Of a stretch of DNA of 64,000 nucleotides, positions 1-9,292 are shown in pieces. The stretch is from Capsulimonadaceae bacterium (GTDB lineage: Bacteria; Armatimonadota; Armatimonadia; Armatimonadales; Capsulimonadaceae): NCBI GenBank assembly GCA_031292625.1, contig JARLGU010000034.1:29572-93571 (forward strand), given 5' to 3'. Below the pieces are notes generated by a model that saw only the letters and a list, made by a program, of their open reading frames with translations, did not search any database and had not been told where the DNA came from. Positions within the stretch are counted from its first letter, which is position 1. Each line of letters begins with the position of its first letter. The position numbers and the translations under genes were made by a program.

Positions 1-127
1 GAGCCCCACGTTCTGGAGCTACGTACCGTCGTCGAACAGCTACGCCGCAGCGACAAGCCTCGATGCACAAAAGGCTTACTGGGTCTACGCATACGCGTCC
101 ACGACGATGTACGTTCCGGGAAGCTGA
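1..127 (+). CDS. C-terminal end of a secreted protein (partial)
   Basis: This is the 3' end of a gene entering from the left edge. Reading in frame from base 2 gives about 41 residues ending in WVYAYASTTMYVPGS and a TGA at 125-127. The residues align almost one for one with the last 40 residues of the next gene (FWSY...SYVAA.SL...AYWVYAYSATTMYVP), so the two proteins share the same C-terminal domain. The most likely reading is a tandem paralogue of the S53 peptidase downstream, but only the tail is visible, so the catalytic part could be something else. Confidence 0.8.
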   Translation, partial: SPTFWSYVPSSNSYAAATSLDAQKAYWVYAYASTTMYVPGS

Positions 128-291
128 GCGATCCCCCGGCGCAGCTTGTTGGAGCGATCGGACGTTGCGTGCGCGCTCGAAAAAGCTGCCAAGCGGCGCG
201 ATTAATGCTGGGCCATCCGCCAAATTCGTGCTCAATCGCCTCATGGGACAAAACATTGGGCGAATTTGCGATCAGGTAGTCACGAATATTC

Positions 292-320
292 TTGACAAGC
301 TGCAATTCCAACAGTAACAT
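292..320 (+). promoter_or_regulatory. sigma70-type promoter (TTGACA-N17-TAACAT)
   Basis: TTGACA at 292-297 is a perfect -35 hexamer. It is followed after exactly 17 bp by TAACAT at 315-320, one mismatch from the -10 consensus. It points at the S53 peptidase, about 300 bp downstream. Confidence 0.6.
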
Positions 321-365
321 TAGACTCGTGGTAATAGCAGCCGTTTGCCTTAGGACCCACGCTAT

Positions 366-385
366 CGGCGGGGCTCATCCCGCCG
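366..385 (+). other. Hairpin in the peptidase leader
   Basis: CGGCGGG at 366-372 pairs fully with CCCGCCG at 379-385 around the loop GCTCAT. No U-run follows, so it is not a terminator. It could be part of a structured leader, but I could not match it to a known riboswitch. Confidence 0.4.
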
Positions 386-618
386 TGCGATCATGACGAA
401 CCACCCTTGCGACTTCCATTTGTCGCCATGGCGTTGCTGACAGATTCGCGCAGCATGATCGTGCGGCACGAACGGGATCGCGTAAGCATGCGGCAACCCT
501 GCAATCATTTCGATGTTCATCCTTCTAGAGATGGGCTAACAATCGCGGCTACGTCGCCTCGCGCGACACAAGTAATGCAGCGCGGCATTCTGCTTCGCTT
601 TGTTTCGGGACATGAACT

Positions 619-3600
619 ATGAGAAAACTCGCTCTCGCCGTCCTTTTCATGCTGGCTATTGCGTCGCACGCTTACGCAACGCCCACGGGCTATGTTCGCA
701 TTGCCGGCCACGTCGCCGCGCTGCCTGCGAGCGCAAAATACGTGGGCGCCGTGGATAGCTCACAGCAAATCGGCCTCGCTATTAGCTTGCCCATGCGCAA
801 CCAGGACGCTGCGGAAGCCCTGATTAGGCGCATGTACGATCCCAAGGACGTCCTGTACGGCGAGTATTTGACCCCGGAAGCGTTCACTGAAGGCTACGGT
901 CCAACCCAGGCGGACTATGACGAGGTAAAGAGCTATCTGCTGTCGCAAGGCTTGACCATTACGAAGGAGTTCTCGAACCGTCTGGTCGTTGACGCTTCGG
1001 GGCCGGCCAGCGTCGTCGAGAAGGCGTTTGACGTCAAGCTGAGCCAGTATCACTCCGAATCGGGAAGAGCATTCCATACCATCGATGCCGATCCTGCCCT
1101 GCCTGCCGCGCTTGCCCCGAAAGTGCAGGCAATCCTCGGTTTGGATACGTCGTTCGAGCGCAAGCCGTTCAGCCATATCGTCCCGACGCCCACGTCGGAT
1201 TCCGTGAACCGTCCCAATACGCTCACGGGTCCGGGCGGAAAGACGTACGGGCCAACGGACTTCATTAATGCCTACGGTCTCGATTCGGCCAGCCTGACGG
1301 CAGCAGGATTGACGCCGCTGAATGGGGTGGGTCAAACCGTCGCGCTCGTGGAGCTTGACGGCGGATATTTGGCCTCCGACGTTAGCTCGTACATAAAGTA
1401 CTTCAGCAGTTATTTCGGCAGCTACTCGGCCCCGCTCGTCAATATCGGCGTCGATGGATACGATACATCGACGCTTGGCGACAACTCCCTGGAGGTTACG
1501 CTCGACATCTTTTGTGTTTTAAATATCGCTCCGGGTATCAGCAAGCTTCTCATGGTTGAAGGCCAAGACTATAGCCTGACGGACTGTCTGGAGCTGATTT
1601 CGACCGACACTTCGGACACCGGGACCAGCAAGGTCGCAAACATTGTAAGCATCTCCTACGGCGGCGGCGAGAACTACATGTCTTACAGCTATTTGAATTC
1701 TGAAAACACCGTACTCATGGCCCTTGCGCTTGAGGGAGTGAGCGTTTTCGCGGCGTCCGGCGACTACGGCGCCTATACCGACTATTTGTACACCGGCGAG
1801 ACGACGACAGCGGATATTACCGCGGCAGACCCGGCTGTCCAGCCGTACATCACCGCTGTTGGCGGAACGACCCTGTCGGTCAGCAAAACGACCGGCGCAT
1901 GGACCAATGAAATCGTATGGAACACGTCGACAAGTACTGAGCCCCTTGCAAGCGGCGGCGGCATCAGCGTTGTCTGGCCAATCCCCTCGTATCAATCCGC
2001 CAATATCCCGACATCAAACACGTCCGGCTATTCCAAGACGATGCGCAACGTTCCCGACGTCGCCCTCGACGCCAGCCCTAATTCGCCTTACGCGGTTTGC
2101 TACCTTGGCTCATGGGATGCCGTGGCGGGGACCAGCGCGGCATCGCCGAGTTGGGCTGGATTTGCGGCCCTCGTAAACGAGCAACGCAGTGCCAATAGCC
2201 TTAGCAACCTGGGCCTCGCGAATCCAACCATTTACCGGATTGCCGCTAGCAGCCGCTACGCCAATGATTTTCACGATATCACAAGCGGTTATAACGGTCT
2301 TACATCGAGCAATCCCATCTATAGCGCCGCACCCGGATACGACTTAACGACCGGCTGGGGCAGCTTTATCGGCGCGAACTTGATTGCCGATATGTCCGCG
2401 GTTACTAAGTCGACGGCGACAACACTGAAATCGTCGCTCAATCCCTCGACCACCGGCGCATCCGTTACGTTTACGGCGACCGTCACTCCAACCGTTCCGG
2501 ATGGCGAAACGGTGAGCTTCTTGGACGGCACGACTGTCCTGGGAAGCGCGACCACCTCGGGCTCTGTGGCGACGTTAAGCACTTCAACCCTCTCCGTAGG
2601 GTCCCATTCGATCACGGCGACCTACGGCGGCGACGTCGACTTCGATTCTTCTACATCGGCAACCCTCACTCAGGTGGTGAACGCGTTGCCGCCGAGCGCT
2701 CCTGCCGATCTCGTCGCGACGGCCGGCAACGCCCAGGTGGTCCTCACATGGACAGCCTCTACCGGCGCTACTTCGTACAATATCTACCGGGGATCGAGCA
2801 AGGGCGGCGAGGGCTCGACGGCGATCGGCAGCGCCACGAAGACCACATACACCGACTCTTCGCTGATCAACGGCACGACCTATTACTACGAAGTGAAGGC
2901 GGTTAACTCGGGAGGCTTAAGCCCCTACTCCAACGAAGCGTCCGCCACCCCTCAGGTTCCCGTCGCTTCCGCGCCCGCCGGCCTTGTCGCGACGGCAGGC
3001 GATACCACGATTACGCTTACATGGACGGCCACCCAGTATGCGGCAACGTACAATGTCTACCGGGGAACGGCAACCGGAGGTGAGAGCTCGACCGCGATCG
3101 GATCGACGGCGAAGACCACGTTCACGGATACTGACTTAACCAACGGCACGACGTATTACTACGAGCTGAAGGCGATTGACGCCGCCGGCACAAGCGCGAG
3201 TTCCAACGAAGCGAGCGCGACGCCCCTCTTCGCCGGACCGACGAGCCTTACGGCAACGGCGTCGAATGCTCAAGTCGCCCTTACGTGGATGCCCTCGGCG
3301 GGAGCGCTCTCCTACAATGTCCTGCGCGGCACAACGTCAGGCGGCGAGAGTGCGACGCCTATAAAAACAGGAATTCCAGCTTCGACAACCTCTTACTCCG
3401 ATACCACCGTGACCAATGGGACGAAGTATTACTACGAAGTTACGGCCACGCTCGCATCCAGTACGAGCGCACTATCGAACGAAGCCAGCGCAACCCCACA
3501 GGTCCAGGCGCCAACGAGCTTGACGGCAAGCCCCGGCAACGCGCAGGTCAGTCTCTCCTGGGTCGCATCCCCTGGGGCCACATCTTATAACATCTACAAG

Positions 3601-4545
3601 GGAACGGTCGCAGGCTCGGAGAATTCCACTCCGGTGGAGACATCCGCCACGACGAGCTATACGTGGACGGGATTGACAAACGGCACGACGTACTACTTCG
3701 TTGTCACGGCCGTGTGTGCTGGAGGAGCGAGCACGAACTCCAATGAAGCAAGCGCTACGCCGACAGCGCCCCCGTCCGCGCCAAGCAATCTTACGGCGAC
3801 CGCGGGCACGAGCGGCGTCACGCTTACATGGTCTGCCGCGAGCGGAGCAACGTCGTACAATATCTACCGAGGGACGACGGCTGGCGGCGAAGGCACGGCG
3901 GCCATTGGCGTCAGCACCATTACGAAATATTCGGATACGACTGCGGCAAGCGGCACGACCTATTACTACAAGGTGTGCGGCGTCAACGCGGGCGGAGCAG
4001 GCGCGCTTTCAAATGAGGCGAGCGCATCGGCTGCCAGCGGCCCATCGTATCCCGCGGGGCTTAATTTCTTCTCGTCGCCATACGATTATACGGGCGTATC
4101 GCTCGACACGCTCATGGGATACACCGGCGTAAAGCTCGCCGTATTCGAGCCAACGAGCAACTCGTACGACATTACGCCAAACGGGAAGGCTTCGGCGATT
4201 ACGCTCGGCGTTGGATACTGGGCGCGCTTTCCGCAAGCAGTGACGTTTACGAGCGTGGGTACGGCAGCGCCAACCGCGTCCCCCTTCGCAATTAGCATCG
4301 CCAAGGGCTGGAACATGATCGGCGATCCGTTCAACGAGACAATTCCGCTTGCTAGCTTGACGTTCGGCTCTTCGAGCACATCTTTTGCAAGCGCAACGTC
4401 GGGCAGCAGTCCAATTGTCTACGGAACGTTCTGGAGCTATTCGACATCGTCAGGCAGCTATGTTGCCGCGTCCAGCCTGAAGCCGCTTAACGCGTATTGG
4501 GTCTACGCCTACTCCGCGACGACAATGTATGTCCCGGCAAATTAG
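619..4545 (+). CDS. Secreted S53 (sedolisin/kumamolisin) peptidase with FnIII repeats
   Basis: A predicted secreted acid serine-carboxyl protease of 1308 aa. Residues 1-20 form a signal peptide ending HAYA. About 25-190 is the pro-kumamolisin activation domain. The catalytic domain (about 200-600) carries the family residues: Glu292 and Asp296 in LEVTLDI, Asp382 in SGDYGAY, and Ser506 in GTSAASP. An Ig-like domain (about 600-690) and five fibronectin type III repeats (starting near 692, 781, 871, 963 and 1051) follow. A ~165-residue C-terminal domain with GWNMIGDP and YWVYAYS motifs closes the protein and is shared with the preceding gene. The repeats and tail probably tether the enzyme or bind a surface. 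Length is about twice that of a plain kumamolisin because of the added repeats. The family assignment is firm; substrate and location of the mature enzyme are inferred. Confidence 0.93.
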   Translation: MRKLALAVLFMLAIASHAYATPTGYVRIAGHVAALPASAKYVGAVDSSQQIGLAISLPMRNQDAAEALIRRMYDPKDVLYGEYLTPEAFTEGYGPTQADYDEVKSYLLSQGLTITKEFSNRLVVDASGPASVVEKAFDVKLSQYHSESGRAFHTIDADPALPAALAPKVQAILGLDTSFERKPFSHIVPTPTSDSVNRPNTLTGPGGKTYGPTDFINAYGLDSASLTAAGLTPLNGVGQTVALVELDGGYLASDVSSYIKYFSSYFGSYSAPLVNIGVDGYDTSTLGDNSLEVTLDIFCVLNIAPGISKLLMVEGQDYSLTDCLELISTDTSDTGTSKVANIVSISYGGGENYMSYSYLNSENTVLMALALEGVSVFAASGDYGAYTDYLYTGETTTADITAADPAVQPYITAVGGTTLSVSKTTGAWTNEIVWNTSTSTEPLASGGGISVVWPIPSYQSANIPTSNTSGYSKTMRNVPDVALDASPNSPYAVCYLGSWDAVAGTSAASPSWAGFAALVNEQRSANSLSNLGLANPTIYRIAASSRYANDFHDITSGYNGLTSSNPIYSAAPGYDLTTGWGSFIGANLIADMSAVTKSTATTLKSSLNPSTTGASVTFTATVTPTVPDGETVSFLDGTTVLGSATTSGSVATLSTSTLSVGSHSITATYGGDVDFDSSTSATLTQVVNALPPSAPADLVATAGNAQVVLTWTASTGATSYNIYRGSSKGGEGSTAIGSATKTTYTDSSLINGTTYYYEVKAVNSGGLSPYSNEASATPQVPVASAPAGLVATAGDTTITLTWTATQYAATYNVYRGTATGGESSTAIGSTAKTTFTDTDLTNGTTYYYELKAIDAAGTSASSNEASATPLFAGPTSLTATASNAQVALTWMPSAGALSYNVLRGTTSGGESATPIKTGIPASTTSYSDTTVTNGTKYYYEVTATLASSTSALSNEASATPQVQAPTSLTASPGNAQVSLSWVASPGATSYNIYKGTVAGSENSTPVETSATTSYTWTGLTNGTTYYFVVTAVCAGGASTNSNEASATPTAPPSAPSNLTATAGTSGVTLTWSAASGATSYNIYRGTTAGGEGTAAIGVSTITKYSDTTAASGTTYYYKVCGVNAGGAGALSNEASASAASGPSYPAGLNFFSSPYDYTGVSLDTLMGYTGVKLAVFEPTSNSYDITPNGKASAITLGVGYWARFPQAVTFTSVGTAAPTASPFAISIAKGWNMIGDPFNETIPLASLTFGSSSTSFASATSGSSPIVYGTFWSYSTSSGSYVAASSLKPLNAYWVYAYSATTMYVPAN

Positions 4546-4578
4546 GCGCTAACGAGCTCCGTCTTCTTTCAGCATCTG

Positions 4579-4622
4579 TAAATCTCCATCCACCCAATCG
4601 ACGGGCGGGTGGAGATTTTTCC
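4579..4622 (+). terminator. Rho-independent terminator after the S53 gene
   Basis: AAATCTCC...ACCC (from 4580) pairs with GGGTGGAGATTT across a short loop, with a small bulge in the left arm, and runs into a T tract ending near 4621. It sits 35 bp after the stop codon. Confidence 0.75.
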
Positions 4623-4716
4623 ATCAGGCTTCGCCGCGCTCGCCCAAGCGCCTTCACTGCTTGCCCAATTGCCCTGCGGAGACAGTACGGGAGAATCGCA
4701 ACGTACAGCCGCGCGG

Positions 4717-4722
4717 TACAAT
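4717..4722 (+). promoter_or_regulatory. -10 box of pyrF, leaderless arrangement
   Basis: TACAAT lies only 6 bp before the pyrF ATG (4729). Transcription would begin at or next to the start codon, giving a leaderless mRNA. No Shine-Dalgarno sequence precedes the ATG, which fits. Confidence 0.6.
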
Positions 4723-4728
4723 AGGCCC

Positions 4729-5445
4729 ATGTCCACTGTAAACCCTATTATCGTTGCCGTCGATGTGCCCGCGATAGAGCCTGCCATCGGCCTTGTCCGC
4801 TCTCTTGCGCCACACGTCGGCGCCTTCAAAGTCGGTCTTGAGCTGTTTAACGCGGTTGGCGCGAGGATTTTCGATGCCTTGCGAGAAGCGGCGGGCGGCG
4901 GCGTCAACATATTCTATGACGCCAAGTTCCACGATATTCCCAACACGGTCGCTGGCGCGGTTCGCGCGGCCGTGCGGCACAATATCTGGATGACCAACAT
5001 TCATGCGAGCGGGGGATCGGCCATGATGAAAGCGGCCGTCGAAGCGGCGCAAACCGCCTCCGGCCAGCGACCGCTGGTCATCGCCGTGACCGTCCTGACC
5101 AGCATCGACGATGCGACTCTCTCCGGCGAGCTCGGCGTCAACCGCACGGCCGCCGAGCAGGTGGTCGCTCTTGCGCGCCTCGCACAGGACTCGGGATGCG
5201 ATGGCGTGGTCGCCTCTCCACGCGAAACCAGTGCGATCCGCGAGGCATGCGGCCCAGAGTTCGTCATCGTCACGCCGGGCGTGCGCCCCGTTGGCGCAGC
5301 CCTCGGCGATCAGAAGCGGGTCATGACGCCAGCCGAAGCGATCGCACAGGGCGCAAGCTACCTGGTGATCGGCCGTCCAATTACGGGCGCTCCGGACCCC
5401 GCACAGGCAGCGATTGCAATCGGCCGGGAAATTGGGATTGGCTGA
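4729..5445 (+). CDS. pyrF: Orotidine 5'-phosphate decarboxylase
   Basis: Last step of UMP synthesis: decarboxylates OMP to UMP in the cytoplasm. The 238-residue protein has the class I (PyrF) length and the D-x-K-x-x-D signature, DAKFHDIPNTV (Asp64, Lys66, Asp69), with AVDV near residue 12 and FKVGLELF near 34-40 forming the rest of the site. The start at 4729 is chosen because the homologous region begins at MSTVNPI and a -10 box sits just upstream; a longer frame open from 4609 adds only unsupported residues. No other pyr gene is nearby. It converges on cysS, leaving 28 bp between the stop codons. Confidence 0.95.
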   Translation: MSTVNPIIVAVDVPAIEPAIGLVRSLAPHVGAFKVGLELFNAVGARIFDALREAAGGGVNIFYDAKFHDIPNTVAGAVRAAVRHNIWMTNIHASGGSAMMKAAVEAAQTASGQRPLVIAVTVLTSIDDATLSGELGVNRTAAEQVVALARLAQDSGCDGVVASPRETSAIREACGPEFVIVTPGVRPVGAALGDQKRVMTPAEAIAQGASYLVIGRPITGAPDPAQAAIAIGREIGIG

Positions 5446-5473
5446 GATGCCCCGCCGATGGCGGCGGCCCCCT

Positions 5474-6868
5474 CTATGCCTCGCGCCGCCAAGTCGTCCC
5501 GTGAGGCCGGTCTTCCAGGATGATGCCGATGGATTTGAGGTCGTCGCGGATCTGATCGGAAAGCGCATATTGCTTGGCGGCTCTCGCAGCTTTGCGCCAG
5601 GCGATTGCCAGATCCATTAGCCTCGGCAGATCGTCATTCTGCGAGGATGGCTCTGATTGCGCTGCAAGATTCACGCCCAGATAGGAAAGGAGCAGCGTAA
5701 TGGTCGACGCCAGGTTGCTGACGGTTCCCCGGTCGGCCTCTGGCCTTGCGATTTCCCGATTGAGGTCGGCAAGAGTCTCATAAACGACGCCGATCGCTCC
5801 AGCCGTGTTGAAGTCGTCATCCATTGCCGCGCCAAACTGGTCAACGTACGATTGAACAGGCTTGCCGGCAACGCCCGACGAGATCTGCGCGGCGACGTCC
5901 AGGGCGGTCCGGACACGATCGAGCGCTCGCGAGGTCTCGCGAACGCGCTCCGGTGCGTAATCGATCGGGCTCCGATAGTGCGAGGATAGCACATAGAGCC
6001 GCAACGCCTCGGCGGAAAATGCTCCGAGCAACTCGCGGATCGTGAAGAAGTTGCCCACCGACTTGGACATCTTTTCGCCTGCGAGGTTCACGGATCCCCA
6101 ATGCATCCAGTAACGCGCGAATTGCTCTCCAGTCGCGGCCTCGGTTTGAGCGATTTCGTTCTCGTGGTGAGGGAAGACCAGATCCACGCCGCCCGCGTGG
6201 ATGTCGAACGTTTTCCCAAGGAACTTCAAGGAGAGCGCCGAGCATTCGATATGCCAACCAGGCCGTCCAAGTCCCCATGGGCTTGGCCACGCGGGTTCGC
6301 CCGGTCGCTGCGCCTTCCACAAGGCAAAATCCATCGGATCGCGCTTGGAGGGGTCGACGTCGATGCGCGCGCCCGCTTCCATCTCGGCTGGATCGCGCCG
6401 GGAAAGTTTCCCGTATTCCGCAAAGCTCTTCACTGAGAAGTAGACATCGCCTTCGGGAGTCGCGTAGGCGTGCCCATTATCCACCAGATCCTTCGTGAGT
6501 TGGACGATCGACTCCATATTCTCGGTGACTTTTACAAAAGTCACCGGCGTAATTCCGAGCGCGGCCCAGTCCTCGAGATACGCCTTGGCGAACCGCTCCG
6601 CCAACTCGGCGGCAGGAACTCCCTCGTCGTTCGATTTGCGGATAATCTTATCGTCCACATCGGTAAAGTTCTGAACCATCGTCACATCGAAGCCGCGCGC
6701 CGTAAACCAGCGGCGGATCGCATCGAAGACGACAGCGCCGCGAAGGTGGCCGAGGTGGGCGGGCCCCTGAGGGGTCAGGCCGCAGGCGTAGATCGAGACC
6801 TTGCCTTTGTCGCGCGGAGAGAATTCTTCTTTGGCGTGGGTTAGCGTGTTCCAAACAGTAATTGGCAT
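5474..6868 (-). CDS. cysS: Cysteinyl-tRNA synthetase
   Basis: Charges tRNA-Cys with cysteine. The 464-residue class I synthetase shows the HIGH-type motif PAHLGHLRG near residues 36-44, the KMSKS loop GEKMSKSVGN near 270, and zinc-site residues in YACG, WHIECS and FPHHENEIAQ. The length is standard for bacterial CysRS. It lies 41 bp downstream of cysE on the same strand, the cysE-cysS order known from Bacillus, which couples cysteine synthesis to its use in translation. No T-box leader was recognised upstream of the pair. Confidence 0.96.
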   Translation of the reverse strand: MPITVWNTLTHAKEEFSPRDKGKVSIYACGLTPQGPAHLGHLRGAVVFDAIRRWFTARGFDVTMVQNFTDVDDKIIRKSNDEGVPAAELAERFAKAYLEDWAALGITPVTFVKVTENMESIVQLTKDLVDNGHAYATPEGDVYFSVKSFAEYGKLSRRDPAEMEAGARIDVDPSKRDPMDFALWKAQRPGEPAWPSPWGLGRPGWHIECSALSLKFLGKTFDIHAGGVDLVFPHHENEIAQTEAATGEQFARYWMHWGSVNLAGEKMSKSVGNFFTIRELLGAFSAEALRLYVLSSHYRSPIDYAPERVRETSRALDRVRTALDVAAQISSGVAGKPVQSYVDQFGAAMDDDFNTAGAIGVVYETLADLNREIARPEADRGTVSNLASTITLLLSYLGVNLAAQSEPSSQNDDLPRLMDLAIAWRKAARAAKQYALSDQIRDDLKSIGIILEDRPHGTTWRREA

Positions 6869-6909
6869 GATAGTGAGCGTTCAAATGCGTGGGAAAACCA
6901 CGCAGCCTT

Positions 6910-7710
6910 TCAGATCCCGCTGCCGTGCAGGTTTTCGTTCGCGTGGGCGATCGGGTCGGTTATTTGGTCGAAATATTCGAGAAGCGGCGGTTCCGATAAA
7001 CTACGTTCCGCAAGTTGTCGATGAAGTTCGTGAACATGCACGACCGAGTCCGGCTGGTGATCTTCCTCAATCGCCTCTACGCGGCATTTGATGTCCTCGG
7101 TCTCGCGGAGAAGCCTGCGGATCAATTCCCCCATCGGGTCCGCGCTGCTCAGCGCCATATCCATAACCTGGTGGGTGGGTTGTTCGGAAAGCTGGACGCC
7201 ATCCTTGATGAGAACCCTGGCCGGTATTCCAACGGCGGTAGCGCCAGGCGGAACATCGCGCGTTACCACCGAGTTCGCGCCAATACGCGCATTATCGCCA
7301 ATCGTGATATTGCCGATAATCTTCGCGCCCATTCCGATGAGGACGTTGCTGCCGACAGTCGGGTGACGCTTAATTTTCTCAAGCGCCGTGCCGCCTAACG
7401 TCACCTGGTGATACATCAACACATCGTCGCCCACGATCGCGGTCTCGCCTATAACGACGCCAGCGCCATGGTCGATGAAGAACCGGCGGCCGATCTGCGC
7501 ACCGGGATGTATCTCGATATTGGTGAGAAAACGCGCCCATTGAGAGACGACGCGAGCGAGGAAGCGAAGGTTCGCCTTATAGAGCCGATGCGCCACGCGG
7601 TGGTGAAGAATCGCCCACAATCCCGCATAGGTCCAGACCTCCCAGATCGAACTGAGGGCAGGATCCTTCTTCTTAATCGTTTGTATGTCTTCGCGGATCG
7701 TTGCAAACAT
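6910..7710 (-). CDS. cysE: Serine O-acetyltransferase
   Basis: Makes O-acetylserine from serine and acetyl-CoA, the entry step of cysteine synthesis. Of 266 residues, the N-terminal ~170 show the SAT helical cap and left-handed beta-helix hexapeptides (IEIHPGAQIG, GVVIGETAIVGDDV, TLGG...KRHPTVGSNVLIGMGAKIIG, IGANSVVTRDVPPG). Catalytic His and Asp lie in FFIDHGAGVVIG. The tail after about residue 175 is acidic and helical and longer than in short EpsC-type enzymes; its role is unknown. It starts a likely two-gene unit with cysS. The 284-bp region upstream (7711-7994) holds TATACT and TAGAAT -10-like boxes on this strand but no clear -35. Confidence 0.93.
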   Translation of the reverse strand: MFATIREDIQTIKKKDPALSSIWEVWTYAGLWAILHHRVAHRLYKANLRFLARVVSQWARFLTNIEIHPGAQIGRRFFIDHGAGVVIGETAIVGDDVLMYHQVTLGGTALEKIKRHPTVGSNVLIGMGAKIIGNITIGDNARIGANSVVTRDVPPGATAVGIPARVLIKDGVQLSEQPTHQVMDMALSSADPMGELIRRLLRETEDIKCRVEAIEEDHQPDSVVHVHELHRQLAERSLSEPPLLEYFDQITDPIAHANENLHGSGI

Positions 7711-7994
7711 GATCGCGCACCTTGCCGGAATCCAAGTATAGCACTAGAACCCTGGTGGGCTCTTCCTCGTTCCAACTCGCCAACGAGCGGTCGTGCCTGT
7801 TTACTATTCTACACTATGCCGGTGGAGTAATAAGCCATTTCGGCGACGATCCTTTGTACAAGATTGACGCCGCCCTCCAGAGGAATTGAGGAAGACGAAA
7901 CATTCCGCAACGGTCCGGCAGTTTACCGAATGGCGCAGCCAGAATGCTTATGCGTCCAAAATCACGCACTTATCAAGCAATTCGACTTCGGAAC

Positions 7995-9284
7995 CTATTC
8001 TGCCCCCAAAGCCTCATCGATCACGGCCGCTGTAGCCTCGATATCGTCGCCGGTATGCGCGGCGGAAACGAATGCGGCCTCAAACTGAGAAGGCGCAAAA
8101 GAAATTCCAGCCTCCAGCGCCGCGCGAAAGAAGCGCGCAAAGCGGGCAGTGTCCGAGGCTCGAGCGGACGCATAGTCCGTCACCGGACGATCGGTGAAGA
8201 ACAGCGTAAGCAGAGAACCTATCGTAGTTACGGTGAGCGGAATATGCCGTCGCTCCGCGGATTCGCGCGCCGCTTCGGCAAGCCTTGCCGCCTTCGCCTC
8301 GAGGTCCCGGTAGAGATTCGGAGTGCCCGCAATCAGGTCCAAAACCGCCGTTCCCGCAGCCACCGCGACGGGATTGCCGCTCAGCGTCCCCGCCTGATAC
8401 ACGGGGCCCACGGGGGAGACCAGATCCATGATCTCGGCCCGTCCGCCAAACGCCGCGAGCGGAAGCCCGCCGCCGATGATCTTGCCCATCGTCGTCATGT
8501 CGGGCGCAATGCCCAGCAGCTCTTGCGCTCCTCCCGGCGCGAGACGAAATCCCGTGATCACTTCGTCAAAAATCAACACGGCGCCGGCCTTTGTCGTCAG
8601 ATCCCGCACGGCCTCCAGAAAGCCAGGTTTCGGAAGAACAACGCCCATGTTGGCGGGCACGGGTTCGACAATAACGCAGGCGACCGCGCCCTTGTGAGCC
8701 CGGAGCGCCGCATCGAAAAGATCGACGTTATTAAATGGCAGCGTCACCGTTTCCGCCGTGAGTGCGCTCGGCACCCCTGCGGAGTCCGGCAGATCGTGCG
8801 TCGCAAGGCCCGAGCCGGCCTTGGCAAGTAGGCCGTCGCTGTGGCCATGGTAGCAGCCGTCGAACTTGATGACCCGCGTACGCCCCGTAAAGCCCCTAGA
8901 TACCCGAATCGCGCTCATCACCGCCTCGGTCCCGCTGCTTACGAATCGAACGCGGTCAACACTGGGCACCAGGCCCACAATACGCCGCGCGAGAGCGATC
9001 TCGCCCGGCGATGTTGCGCCAAAGCTGGTCCCGCCTGCCGCCGCCCGTGCAATCGCCTCGGTGACCACGGCGGGAGCATGTCCGAAAAGCATCGGACCGT
9101 AGGACATGACGTAGTCGATATACGAGTTGCCGTCCACGTCGAAGATGCGGCTTCCCGACGCGCGCTCCATCACGAGCGGATCGCCGCCGACCGAGCGAAA
9201 CGAGCGAACGGGCGAACTGACGCCGCCGGGAAGCAGCGTGCGGGCGACAGCGAAAAGATCTTGCGATTTCGTGTGGTCCTTCAT
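7995..9284 (-). CDS. hemL: Glutamate-1-semialdehyde 2,1-aminomutase
   Basis: PLP-dependent class III aminotransferase-fold enzyme that converts glutamate-1-semialdehyde to 5-aminolevulinate in the C5 heme/tetrapyrrole pathway. The 429 residues match the family length. Visible motifs are GTEAVMSAIRVSRG, the PLP aspartate in FDEVITGFR, the lysine segment MGKIIGGGLPLAAFGG, and SFGATSPGEIALA near the gate loop. A CATAAT -10-like box lies 8 bp before the ATG, so it is probably transcribed on its own and leaderless. No other hem genes are in the window. Confidence 0.95.
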   Translation of the reverse strand: MKDHTKSQDLFAVARTLLPGGVSSPVRSFRSVGGDPLVMERASGSRIFDVDGNSYIDYVMSYGPMLFGHAPAVVTEAIARAAAGGTSFGATSPGEIALARRIVGLVPSVDRVRFVSSGTEAVMSAIRVSRGFTGRTRVIKFDGCYHGHSDGLLAKAGSGLATHDLPDSAGVPSALTAETVTLPFNNVDLFDAALRAHKGAVACVIVEPVPANMGVVLPKPGFLEAVRDLTTKAGAVLIFDEVITGFRLAPGGAQELLGIAPDMTTMGKIIGGGLPLAAFGGRAEIMDLVSPVGPVYQAGTLSGNPVAVAAGTAVLDLIAGTPNLYRDLEAKAARLAEAARESAERRHIPLTVTTIGSLLTLFFTDRPVTDYASARASDTARFARFFRAALEAGISFAPSQFEAAFVSAAHTGDDIEATAAVIDEALGAE

Positions 9285-9292
9285 ATGTGGCT

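Larger units (their letters stand above)
128..618. other. Non-coding stretch before the S53 peptidase
   Basis: These 491 bp hold no convincing gene. They contain a sigma70-type promoter (292-320) and a 7-bp hairpin (366-385). If the promoter is used, the peptidase mRNA has an untranslated leader of roughly 290 nt. Short reading frames here (for example 407-622) lack ribosome binding sites and recognisable protein sequence. Confidence 0.6.

Noticed and set aside
328..420. Possible c-di-GMP or other riboswitch in the S53 leader
   Set aside because: A hairpin is present, but the conserved core bases of GEMM-type and other riboswitches I know are missing.
4654..5568. 304-codon open frame on the minus strand opposite pyrF
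   Set aside because: It is the antisense of pyrF, Arg/Gly-rich with no recognisable domain; pyrF is certain.
7711..7994. T-box leader before cysE-cysS
   Set aside because: No specifier-loop or antiterminator consensus could be found on the minus strand.
7944..8831. 295-codon plus-strand frame opposite hemL
   Set aside because: Arg-rich shadow of hemL.
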